Below, piece after piece: positions 13,805 to 26,800 of a DNA stretch of 64,000 nucleotides. The stretch's first letter is position 1; the number at the start of each line of letters is the position of its first letter. This stretch comes from Agelas oroides (taxonomy: Eukaryota; Porifera; Demospongiae; Agelasida; Agelasidae): assembly GCA_949130485.1 (NCBI GenBank), contig OX422187.1, positions 10,008,205 to 10,072,204 of the forward strand, written 5' to 3'. The notes beneath the pieces are model-generated. The model saw only the letters and a list, made by a program, of their open reading frames with translations, searched no databases and was not told the origin of the DNA. Made by a program: the position numbers and the translations under genes.

Positions 13805-14435
13805 AGTGTGTGCATAATGCAAAGCTAGTAACTTTTTACACAACTGATTGCAGTATAGTAAGTGGCCATAGAGCCAAGGTAATGATTATGCTGATAGAGT
13901 AATGTTGTACCCAAAGCTACTTTTCAGACCCTTCCTAAAGGTTTTGGTTATGCATGCCTAGGGCTAGCAATCTCACACAAGATCTATTGCTATATCAGTA
14001 AGATACTCAAGTTGGGGTGTGGAGGTGGGCATTTGTATGCCTAGATTAGGAAACTGAAAGCTGCACAGTCTCAGGTGTTGGGTTTTTCCCTTCTTGCCAC
14101 AGAAGCCATACATCTTTGTAAGCTTGCAGGGGTACACTGGTATTCCTATATGAGTAGTATGTGTGTATGTAATACTTGTGGGCTATTAGTAGTGTGTACT
14201 TGTGTAAACGTGTGAAGCTATTTGTAGTGTGATACTTCCTTGTTTAGTGAGAGTCATAATTCCTACCTATGCAGGCTGACTGGGTATGATGCTGACTCTG
14301 AAAACACAGAAGGCCAAGGTATTGGTTTTGAGTCTCAACTAAAATTTATTTATCAAGGGTGCATTGACCGCACCTTCGGCAGCTTGATAAGCCCTATATA
14401 ATAAGTCATTATTTGGTATTTACATGATTATGTAG
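13805..14435. other. Spacer between the two NHL exon sets
   Basis: No TIR-coding exon is present. A possible small exon at about 14274-14322 (after cctatgcag, ending ggccaag before gtattgg) is open only in a phase that does not fit the neighbouring phase-1 exons, so it is left uncalled. Confidence 0.4.
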
Positions 14436-16288
14436 GGTCTGGACAGGTTGCAGTTTCAGTTGAAGGTCCACAGCATTCATCAGGCACTCATCAACTGGGT
14501 AAGCAGCTGACACTTCATTTTGATCACCGTAGAGTACATATTAAAAGCCCCACGTTTTGGGGACTTTATAAAAAAGGGGTGGGTGGGTGCTAGATACTTT
14601 GAATGGATCCGGTGGCTACTAATGTTTATTTTTGTGTAGCTGCTGTTTGAGGGTGGCTACTATTTCGGGACAGCATTTATTTGTTTGGAAAGTCCATCAA
14701 TATCACTGACAGCTGAATAAGGTGTGTATGGGCAGTATAGCTAGGCCTACGGCTACAGAGCCATTTGCACCACTGGGCAGACACTCGACTTCTCTGCAGC
14801 TAACCACAATGCAGCAACTGATAGATGCTGGCAGTAATATGCACAGCCTCTTGGTCCTGCTGTCAGCCGTGGAAATGGGTTGTGCAGCCCTAGCACTACC
14901 TTGGTGACTGTCGTTGGCACTTGTGTTCATGTGCCGCATCATATAATGGCGTAAACTAGCTGTAGCTACTATTTCAGGGCAGCGTTTCAGAAATTTCAAT
15001 CATGTGGCTACTATTGAGGGCAGCGACTATTTGAGTGCTTCACCTGATTGAAGAAATATGGTAAATGTGTGTCCAAAGATGAGTAACTTACTCTGTATCT
15101 TGTGGATGTTGTGGACGTTGTGCCACAATAAAATGTTCTTGTGTATTGCTTGTTTTTCAAATTTGTGTTGAGCTAATTTATGGGACATTTTCCACACTTT
15201 TGCCTACAGTTGCCTTTCCACCTGAGAATATTGAACGCAAACAAACGACATTCATTTCCTCCAAAGGTGGAGTAGTCACTTTCGGCCCCAATGTGACATT
15301 TGGCAGTAAATCGGTCATCACTACTGGTGATACAACGATCATTGGGGGCACTGTTTGTGGGCCTGGGACAGTAAAGCCTGTAATGGATGCAGGGGCGGGG
15401 CCTGCTTCAGTCAGGCCAAGGCAAGTCGAGCACGAAAGCCAACAGAGTGTGGTGTTTGCTAAATCGGCAAATGCGCCATGCAAACGTGCTGGTTCCAGTA
15501 TGCCGGTGAAAGTACTACCAAATATTGAGAGTCCTATTTCTGTCGCTGTAGGGAAAAATGAAGAGATTGTAATATCACTACAAGAAGACCCTAGCATTGT
15601 CATCTTTAACGAGAAGTACGAGAAAGTGTCTGAGGTGCATGATGATACCCTCTCTCACTGCTGCATTGCTGTTGATAGCAGTAATAACATCTTAGCGTTT
15701 GGAGTGATGGGTATCAAGAAGTTCAACATGTCAGGTCAGGAACTGCTAGCAATTTCAAACGATGAAAAACCTGGTCTCCAGCAGCTTGGCACTCCACGTG
15801 CTGTTGCAATTGGTAAGAAGGAACAAATCTATATCGTAGACATTGCTGACCATAAGGTGCACATCTTAGACAGGGAATTTAATCACATCAAGAGTTTCGC
15901 CGAGGAGTGTGTTGCTTTTGGCATTGCTGTTAATTCTGATGGCAATGTGTATGTTCCAGATATGGAGAATAACACTGTTTGGGTGTTCACTAGTGAAGGA
16001 GATGCGCTCTTTCAATTTGGTGGTCCAGGACGTAAACCTCTTCCACAATTCTCTCTCATGGTTCCAATGTCAGTAGCCATTGATGTGAACAACAAAGTGT
16101 ATGTAGGCACAGGCATGAGTACTATCACAGTGTTCGATAAAGACGGAAATTTCCAAGACAAGATTGGCTCTAGTGGATCAAAACCAGGCCAGTTTGAGGG
16201 CTGTCCTGCCCCACTGTGTATTGATAACAAGGGAAGGTTATATGCAGGGGACCAGAGTGGGGATAAACTGCAAATATTTCAAATTTGA
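14436..16288 (+). CDS. NHL-repeat protein, or alternative 3' cassette of the TIR gene
   Basis: Two exons are supported. 14436-14498 is a 63-nt phase 1-1 exon (GSGQVAVSV..PQHSSGTHQL). The long terminal exon runs from 15210 (after tgcctacag) to the TGA at 16286-16288. The product has a short beta-rich lead (TTFISSKGGVVTFGPNVTFG), a linker with AGAGPASVRP, and then a propeller of about six NHL blades (AVAIGKKEQIYIVDIADHKV, GIAVNSDGNVYVPDMENNTV, SVAIDVNNKVYVGTG). No start codon or TIR exon lies directly upstream. The incoming phase (1) equals that of the TIR gene's last junctions, so it may be spliced onto the TIR exons, or its own first exon was missed. A possible polyadenylation signal attaaa is at 16355. 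An intronic block near 14640-15030 repeats gtggctactatttcgggacagc-like units. Confidence 0.72.
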
Positions 16289-17198
16289 AGAAGATGAACT
16301 ATGTATTTACATTATATTTCCTATCGAGGGAGATAACTGACAGTTAAATTTTGCATTAAAAGTATACTGTAAAGTTTCATGCTAAGAAATATTTTATGTG
16401 CAGTTCTCTTTTGATTGCAATGGCTGTATTTTTAGTCTGTTTGACTTATTTTTTGAAAGAATGTGTTATAAATATTTTGTTATAAGTTTGTGGATGCATA
16501 CTTTTCACTGTCATGAATTCATACATACCACAGAGCCAATATCATGCGACAATAATGTAGTGGCATAAAATCATACATGAGCTGCATCTTAGTGTCATGC
16601 ATGCCCACACCCCTTTTGGAAAATTCCAAATGGAGTCTAGCAAGAGACTATAGACCAGATCTCACTAGCTGATAGGAGAGTTAATGGTGTGATGCTAGCG
16701 CTCTTAGGTACCAACATTCATTAGTCTGTATAGCTACTTTTCCATCACCGTTTCTTTCTGCCATTATAACTGTTCTATTAGCTACGCTCCAATAACTCAA
16801 AATTAGCTTTATCTACATCCCACAAATGTCCACACCTTGCTACCTTAGTAGGCATAATGAGGGTGATTTAAAAAGGGCGTGGTTACTGCAAGGGTGATTG
16901 AAACGGGGGCGTGGTTACTTCAAAGTTGGTCGACGCCGCGCACAGGATCGCGCGAGCCACGCCCCCCAGCAACGAATTATTTACACCTAGCTGCATGCTA
17001 GAGCGGTGCTTGTATTGGTTGAATCTTGCGGTATCGGAGGAACACAAGGCTAGGATATAGTACCAGGTATGGTAAGACGAGACTGCGTACAAATGTGATT
17101 GTGTTATCGTCCATAGTACCAGAAACAAAGTATTATAGCGTTCATGAGCAGTAACACCTCGCACTAGCTCAGTAGTTACCACTCTTTAGCTCACTACA
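16289..17198. other. Intergenic, probable promoter of the coiled-coil gene
   Basis: No gene is seen. Near 16876-16918 two copies of a ggggcgtggttac-like unit occur, followed by a GC-richer patch (16925-16965) a few hundred bases before the next start codon, as expected for a promoter area. Confidence 0.4.
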
Positions 17199-17788
17199 AT
17201 GGAGGAAGCGACTCTAACAACACCGCCGTTTGGAACGGGAGTGCTTACGCATGATGGTAGTTCGGTATCCAGTGGATTCACGTGCACTGTGGAAACAGCA
17301 AAGGTAACATGGCTATGCTGTGAATGTGTGATATGTGCTTGTGTTTCTGTACTAGGTAGCTACAGTGCTTGGTTCTGAATGTCTGCTGATACCATTATTA
17401 GCATGACCAATGCCAATGCTTTAATTACAGTAGTCTGATAATACTTGAAGTACACTGTACGTCCATACTGCTTTCTTTCTACAGCAGGCCACAGTACCAG
17501 GTAGGAGTGAACAGCTGCCAGTTCAACTGCATACTATGGAATCACATACCAACGGTATGGACATAGCATGCACACAGTATGCATTAGTAAGCTATCATTA
17601 CACACTATGTGTACATTGTATAAAGCTTTGAGGAGGCCTCACCACTGATGTACAATAAGTTCTACTGCTGAAAATCAGACAGTCTGATCATTATGCCACA
17701 TTCCTAGGCTGTTTATCACTTGCTGATTAACAGCAGTGGAAGGGAACAGTGTTGATTGCTTTTTCTAACTTATGAGTATGGCTTGAAA

Positions 17789-17883
<95 letters not shown>

Positions 17884-20800
17884 GCATGCTCAATACAAAG
17901 ATCATCCTACATACTCAGTGGATGTTTGAATATGATCATACATGATCATAGGTGTGATACAATTCATACGCCAGTGTGTATGACATGCAAGTCAGTTAGC
18001 CCAATAGAACTGTTCTTCATATATATCACTATCACATGAATTTGCAACATCCTCATGATATTGCGAGTTTTACAGGCCCACTCCTGCCTATACCTACAGC
18101 TGGTGTCGGTAACCCTTACCAGAACTTCTCCTGGACTCAGCTACATGACACTCTAACAGAAAAGGTACAGCAAACTGATGATAGTACAATGTTCTAGTAC
18201 CTCAAGGGCATGTATGCCTCCCATTATACTGGTAACTCCGGATATCTGTTTAGTTTTACTGACCCTAGTTAGCATAGATATCTGTCTCTAACCATACTGC
18301 GTACAAATTTTGTAGATGTTTGGTTAAAGCGTTCACATGATTGATTACACAGTTCTTGAATTGAAGTTTAAGCAGTGTTTATTCTTGATGACAATTATTT
18401 GGTTACTTAAATCTTGCAAAGCAGTATCAAGCATAGGATTTGAGTGTTTTGGGCAGCTATTGACTGTCAAATGTTGCAGTAGCCTCAAACCTAGGCTTTT
18501 GACTGCAACTGTTATCTTGCTATTTTGGAGAGTAACATTCTCTGACCCCTTCTTAGGAGTACCAGATTGAGAGTATGAGTGATTCCCTACATCGACTTGC
18601 TGTGCATGAGAGTGAGAGCAGGAGGAAGGACGAGGTGATTGCTTCCCTGAGGATGGAGCTCGCTGCCTACAAGAAAAACTCAAGAAGTAAAGATATCAGG
18701 TTAGTGATCATTTGCAAGTTGAGCAGTGTGACATTAGCATTGATGTGGAATATCCTCTAGTTTATTTCCGCTTCTCAGTTGTACTATAGTAGCTGATGAA
18801 GACCCATGGCCAAAATGTACTGTTGATTTTACCATGAACGTGCTAGATTGTACATGTTCATGGCCCAGGAGTAAGAGTTGGTAATTGTCACAATAGCATG
18901 GAAGTACATATGACTACATGTAGAACATATATAAACGTTATGAATGAGATACCGTTTACCTGTAGCTATGTGTCAATGGAAGAGCACTTGGCCTCCTGTG
19001 AAAGCCACCTTCAGGAGAAAACAGAGACCCTGAAGCTGATTAGCAAACGGGTATGTACACACATACTGCTAGCTGTTAATGTAAGACAGAATGGCTCAAC
19101 CTGAGTGAGTAATAACAGGAGTACATAATACTGTAAAAAGCAGAACTTTTTACATCATTATGCATTCCTGGTAATAGACCATAGAATGTCTTATCTTAGC
19201 AAGCTGAAGTGAGTGTATGTTTGATGATGGAACAAGAAAAGTGAAAGCCAGCCATCACTGGCTTATTTGCTGCATAGGTACATGTAACATCGAGTATATC
19301 CTTTATAATGTACTTGTATAACAACAGAATAAACATTGACACTATCATCAGCATTAAAAGCAGCATTTAAAATGTAGGCAATTATGACTCACAGGTTTAT
19401 GATGTCAAACAGTGGTGCAAAATGTGGTTGCATGCTATACTTATTACCAGTGGCATAGGAAGATGCTTTATACATTTATTACCCTTTATACAACCCAATA
19501 AAGCTTGAGGATACAGAGAAGCAGCTACACTCAGCAAGGTGTCGCAGCTCCACCCTTCAAAAGGAGCTCTCCACCAAGAGTGCCACAATCTCTTCACAGT
19601 CTGAGGAGATCAAGGCTCTTCAGAGGCAGCAGACAAATTCCACTGAACACATGATGTCACTGACACAAGAGTGCCATCAGAAGCAGTCCTCCATAGTCTC
19701 ACTGCAGGAGAGGGTATGAATATGCTTTGGTCTGTTAAACTGCATTATTTCTACTAGAATTGCTGAGAACGTGACAGGAGTGAAATCGTTATCTGATGAC
19801 CTATTTCCAGGCCTTCCCCGCCTTCAGTCTTGTAGTATGCGAGGAATGGAAGTAGGAGATACCTGGAAACAAAACAACATCATGATGCAAATAGAAGCAT
19901 ATACTGTCTGCTTTGTATTTGATAGCTTCACACAATTCAGTAATTGTTTAATGCTTCTTCAGTAACGAAATTCTGTCTTGGTTCATATTAGCTGAAGAAT
20001 CTGAGAGCTGCAAACCAGGAACTACAAAAAGTAAGATATAAATCATGCAATAGACTAAGTCTACTCAGAATAGCTGCCACACTAGGCATGCATTACGTGG
20101 ACAAAGGTGATAATTGCTTGTGAGTCCTCTTGCAGGAACAAAGTTTCTACAAAGTTATGATTGAATTACTGAAGATGTTTACTTTTGTCTATGATACCTC
20201 AATTAGAGATTAGATGCTAGTCAAGCTGAGGGAAACAAGCTTGTGGCTACAGAGCAGAAAACAAAGGGAGAGCTCGAGAGGATGAGGAGTAAAGCAGCTT
20301 CTTCAAGACAGGTACTTGTACATCATAGTACATCTATAACATATGAATGTATCATATGTTATAGATACACTACAGGCTACTGTGGTTACAGGATATACAC
20401 AAGGCAGTTATTCAATTAGATGCCGAGGCGTCTAATTGAATAACTGCCTTGTGTATATCCTGACCGTGCTAGCCTGTAGTATACCTAGCTTGTACTAAAC
20501 ATGGCTTCACTGCCTTCTAACTGCCTTAATTGGAACTTACACGATGGGGTCTAACTACCCTAATTGGTACTTGTAAGCCCACGCAGTGTAGTACAAGGTA
20601 TGTTATCAGCTGGAGTATATGAGCATCCGTTGTTTGAGGGCTAAGGTGGCGAGTTTTATTTTGCTGCTCTGCGTATTGTAACGTTTTGTCTCAGTATACT
20701 ATGTACAGTTTGTATGGATACTTGTTATACATGTAGCTGCAGGCCAGGCAGGACTTTCTTGAGCAAGAGTTGTGCAGGACAAAAGAGAGGGAGAATGGTC

Positions 20801-23800
20801 TAGCCTGTGAGCTTGGGACAGCAAAGAAGGAGGTACGTCATCTCATGTGTATACCAGACATCATATATCTTATTCCTTTTAAAAGTCCTTCTCCTTTTTC
20901 CGCATGCATTTATTCATCTACCTCCAACTGTACATGTGTAGTTCCATCCATCAACCCTCTATCCATACATATGTTATTGCATCCATTTTCCATCTATACC
21001 TCATCCACACATACATACATAACGAACATATTCATACTGATGTATATGCACTGTACAGTACATGATACAAAGTAATAAATCTTATTTCTGTTTATGGTAC
21101 ACTGCAGCTGGCATCTTTGTGCCAAAGTGTGATGGACCTAGCTGCATCAAACCGGACAACATCAAGCCCAAATGCAGCCATCTCTGCTGTCTCCTCCTTG
21201 GCTCGAGAACACTCACAGCTCAGAGAGAAACTAGCCACCACAAGTGAACAATTGGAAGAAGTGAGCTTTGCCAATAACTCTATTTGTAGCTAGGCTAATA
21301 CATATAAAGCTAGTGTCAACATGGTTATATATACATATATATAACATGAATCTAGTCATTCCTTGGCCTTCACACGCTCCAGTATGTTATTGCTTCCAGT
21401 ATGCAAATACTGGAAATGATCAAATGCTGGAGGCAGTGAAGGCCTGGGAATGGGAAAACATACCTATTATGTGTGTAGATCATGACATTCACCTTATGTG
21501 TTATCTGTTCACTGTATGTGTACATGGCTCCCTGGAAAGTCACAATTGATCTATAGGCCACCAAGTAAGGTTTTTATTGATCAGATTACAGAGGTCCTTT
21601 CTTCTCTCACATGTGCTGTATAGGTGCAACAGCTATACACTTCTGTTTATGGTGATGTAGAAAATCTGCTTGAGTGCTTCAATGAAATGAAGGTAAACAT
21701 ACATATCGTTGGTCATCTTCTGAATTAGGTTATCTTTTTGTACTGGTGAATTTTATACTAGTATACTGCCAGAAGAGAAAGAGACTGTGGAACATCCCTA
21801 TAGCCAAAAATTCCATATAGTTGTGTTAGAAGACTTACATCAAATGTATCATTGACACTTAACCTGCTGCATGTATGTATACAACTTTATTCATTCATTT
21901 ATATGCATATGTACCCTTACAGGATGCAGTAGCTGATGGGGGCTCCACGGCTATTCTTACAGCACTACAGTCATTTCTAACTGGTCTGCAGCAGATTGAG
22001 TGTCATGAGTCACTCAAAGAGTTGCTGGTGAATAATATTATAACAATTGGACATTATATTGTGGCTCCATATACCTGTAAACACTGCTCTGAGGCAGTTA
22101 CCGACAGACCTTTGACACTGTCTATGTACTAAACTGTTGATCTGAGCTTGCAAATACTATATAGTATGGATGGCACGTTCTTAGTCTGAAGTATTTAAAT
22201 TAGTAAGCTATCCCATGCTAGTAATTGGAGAGAAGTTTTTCATTTCTACCATATTAGGTAAATTCATCATCATAGTGTATGTAGTACCCATAAAAATGGC
22301 TTTATTTCTATCTACATTATTGTTTTATTTGCATTGTGCTACTTGCAACAACCTCTTTCCTATAGGAAACCATGGCCGATAGTCTTGGCAGTGTACAGTT
22401 GTGTGTACATGATCACGTATCTAAATGGGAGCGGCTGACCTCACAACTTGCTTCCAGTTATAGAGAACTAGAAGAGACACAAGGTATGGAAATATAGAGT
22501 CTGCATGGGGGGCTATAGGTTCCAGGTTTACAACCTAGACTGCTCCCACCTAATTATAACTTTTCTCCCTCACCGTACTGGTAATTTTATCGACAGTTGC
22601 GAGATAAAATCTATGGAGCAAATCTATAATAGCAATACGGCTATTGAATGAACATGTATTTATTTTAACTGTTGTGTGTGTGCATGTGTTTTTGGGGTGT
22701 TAGTACAATAACCCTACCGACATGATAATTTGAAATGTTAACCAACATGCACTTTTCCTATTTTGTGCATCATTTAGCTGAAAAGGACTCATTTGGTATT
22801 GTAACAGCCATTATGGAGCTCCTTCACTCCAAGAGCGATTTGTGCAAACAGCTCCAACAAAGGTAAGGTTAAGGGGCTAACAGTACACATGTCAACCAAT
22901 GAACCACATCTCCCTAAAAAAGGCTTATTATAATAGATGTTATGCAAAGTTACCACTGTTCCAGAACACATTCATTTCAGTGGCAATACATAAATTGTGA
23001 AATATCACATCTTTGATTGTGTGATTCTCAAGTTTATGATCATGATGTGTATATACCTTTGTGTGTCAGACTATGTCAGAGTGAACTGGAGCACACTGCT
23101 GCCTTGTCAGGGGCTGTGGCTGCCATGAGAACAGATGAGGAACAGAGACTGATGACACAAGTGGAGAAGATGAGAGGAGAGGAAAAGGTCAAATGAGAAT
23201 CTTCAGTTGTAAGATAATTAATGAGCTCAGAACCTGCAATATTCTGGAAAGTGTAAATTTACATCCCGGAGCAACTGGAAGGAATGTTTTCACACATATA
23301 CCTTCATGTTCATGAGTGGCCTCTTAGACACTGAGTGTTCCCATAGTTTTCATGTATTAACCTCATTCCAACTGGATTTTCTCTTCAGCTGGCTGTAATA
23401 TGAAAGAGTTTTATTAACCTTTTCCTCCTCATTTTTAGTTTGTATTAACATTAATACATCAAAACAGATGTGAAGCAAATGTATATGTGAATGTAGTTAC
23501 AAACAGAGTTACAACATAGCATGATTGCATTGAGTTGGCCATCATGCACATAACTTGGTTGCTACTTCCATGTGATATATTCGTGTGTGCAGGTGAGACA
23601 CCAAGAGCAGTTGCTGGAAGTGAGACATCAACTTGAGCTAGAGAGACAGACTGCTGTGAGGAGGGAGAAGGACATCGCTGAGGCTGCTCTGGGGGAGCTG
23701 GAACAAACCAAACAAGTACGCTGAGATAGTTTATACTCATACACTAGCCAGTGGTTAGCTTCTTGACCACACTACAGAGGTGTCATCCCACAATAGAATA

Positions 23801-26800
23801 CACCAGAGTCACGTACCAAGTACAAAACTATGACTAAAATTGCAACACTAAGTACAAAAATGCATCAATTAACACTAACCAATTTGGTGGCAACAAATAC
23901 TATGTGATTAAGATTGGGATGTGCTTCATTGCATGTAGAATATAATTGATTTGTACTGATTCACTTGTGAAAAACTACCAGTATAGTAGTTAATTGAGGT
24001 TACTGTAGTTGCCCTTAGTCTTAACAATTGTCACGGTATACTTGCATGACCTTACCATTGTGCTAGTGACATGTACGGTTGTGCATCATATACCTCTCAC
24101 AGCTATTGAAGGAGATTGATGCAGAGAGAGAAGTTCTTAAGTCCAAACTGGTAAGTGAAAGTTTCCATATAGTCCATTGTTATCCACATATGCATGTAAG
24201 TTGGATCTTTCATTTCAGTTAATCATAAGTGTGTTCACTATATATTACTGTTCTGGTGATAATATATGACAGATCTCAAAATTGAGCAGAAATATAAACA
24301 TCATTGACTCCAACCATAGGTGTTACAGGTGCTGCATGTATATAGCTGATATTGTGATGTTGTTAACAGTAATGTGCTCAAAAAGTAATCTCATACTTTT
24401 TGATTGTGCAATGCAGTTGCACTAACATAAACCTTGGCACAACCAGCTAACTTTACCGTATGACTTGTTTCTATGCAGGCAAGCCTTGAGAATGAGTTAA
24501 CCACGATGGAAAAGAACAATTCACAGGCACTCCAAGTGGCAGATGCACAGAGAAATACAATGAGAGAGCAACATGCGGACGAGGTGGCAGGCTATAAGGT
24601 AAAGTAATTTCAGTGTATTGTGTATCCACTCACTGAGAAATTACTGACTACTTCAGAGTATATAGTACTTGATGAACATTTACCATGCAGACATTTCAAT
24701 TGGCATTATATACACACGGGCATACATGGATATACATGACATGGGCTTGAAAGAAGCCTGAAGTCTGGGTTTTCTTGTAGGTATTAAGAAGATGCCTTAC
24801 CCAGAAACAGACTGTAGATCTACCTGCGGTTTTTTCAGATCACAATCTGCCAGGGTTACCATCATAGATCCGATAGATGTAATTCTGCAGGCACACTGCT
24901 TGAAACTACCAGTTTCACTGGATAGACATAGGTGTTAATGGCACAGTAATGCTCTCCACTCTGGTATATATAACCTGAGAAGTTGATAAGAATGCAGTGA
25001 TATTATTTTGGTGATTGATACATTGTATGGTCTCATATAGTATATATACTGTAGAGAATGTGATCCATTACCTGATGAGGTGGTTTGGATAATACTGTTA
25101 TGTTTCCAACTGTATGCTCTGCATCAACAGGCACAGTCACAACAGTATGCACTCACAATAGTGGCCCTTGAAGAGAAGCTGCTTGCCTTAATGGACAAAT
25201 GCCAGCAGTTGGTGGATGAAAATGAAGCCTTCAAACAAAGTCTACAAAACACAGACATCAATGAGGACGACAAAGGTACACTCTAACAGTGTATGAACAG
25301 ACCATATAGTATGGTATCACTGTTTATTGTCTACCAATATAATATACTGCAGGACCTGAACAGCTGGAAAAGTTGCAACAACTTGTTGGCGTGTTGAAGT
25401 ATGTCTATAAGCTTTGAGAATTGACATAGATCTGTGTATATTGTAATACAAGCTTATCATCACACTGTGAATTTCAATATAATAATGGGATGTGTGTTGG
25501 CACTGCTTTGCTCGCTGCCTATATATGCAGACGTCAGCTTGCTCTCGCCAGCAAGGATGAAGACCAGAAGCAGGCAAGGATTCACCAGCTTGAAGAAAAT
25601 ACAGAATCCCTCAGAAGAGAAATGAAAGATCATGAAGGTACACCATCAGTACACTACTCCATGCATTGGTGAAGTATACTATGTATGATGTTAGACTAAT
25701 ACTGCTATAAGTTTGTGTGTAAGCTAGTGCATATAGTAGTAGTATCACTTCCTTCTGCGATGTTTACATATTACATAATGCTGCATTTGATGTACATAAT
25801 AGTTGAGCTGCAGGGACAGTATTCTAAAATACTAGAAGACCTGCGACTGACACTTGCGAAACAAGAGGAGACCATTCACACTCAGAAAGAAGAGGTCAGA
25901 CAACTGAAGGTGCTACTTCAGGAAAAGGCAGACCAACTTGCTGAGAAGGTGGGAGAATGCAAGAAGATCTCTGTTGAACTCACAACAGCAAAGAAACAGC
26001 AAGCTCAACAACAGGCATCAATGTCTCGTGAGGTATAGGAAGGGCTGCACTTAGTGTCAGTATGTTATATATAATTCCACTGAGGTACAGGTGGCACTTC
26101 AGAGGAGCATAGTCAGTGCTCCTGGAGTGCTTGGCCCAGCTTCAGGAGTTTGTCTAGCACTAGGCCCAGAGTTCCCTGAAGTAGCACACAGGACTCCCAG
26201 CCTTAATTGGTCTGGGGGGGCATATCCCATTAGGGAGGTCCTTACGTCCTTTGTCCTTTTGTTTATATAATTATGCATTGTTGTTTAGTCAAGTGTTTAT
26301 GCTATTAGTTTAGTTATATATTCACTGCTTATATGGAAATTTGTTGGTGTTGATTAACATGCGTACACAGACTTGTCATAAGGATTTACAAAGAGTCGCT
26401 CAGAAGTGCTTGGGAGAAAGGCATGAGGAGGTTTTGGGAACTCAGAAAACTGCAATTGCACAACTCAGGCAGAAACTAAAGGATTTGGAGCTTGCAAAAC
26501 CACCAGGTAGTAATTCATCTACAACAGTGGTAAGAAAGCTGTTGGATAAGTATTCCACTACATAATTATGATAACAATATGCTGACACTGTATATATCGT
26601 GATATGCTGTTGCCATTCCATAAAAGTCAAAAACATGCTATATTGTTCTGTGTACAGTTGGCAGTCACCAGGCAACCTTGAAAGAGCTGTCTCGTGTCCG
26701 TCATGAGCTGCTGAGAGAGAGGGCAACAAGAACTATGACTATGGCCAATGAAGATGATCAACTGAATCCAAAGGTGGGAACACAGATATGATATAGTGAT

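Noticed and set aside
14274-14322. Possible small exon before the second NHL gene
   Set aside because: The only open phase does not match the phase-1 neighbours; other phases hit stop codons at once.
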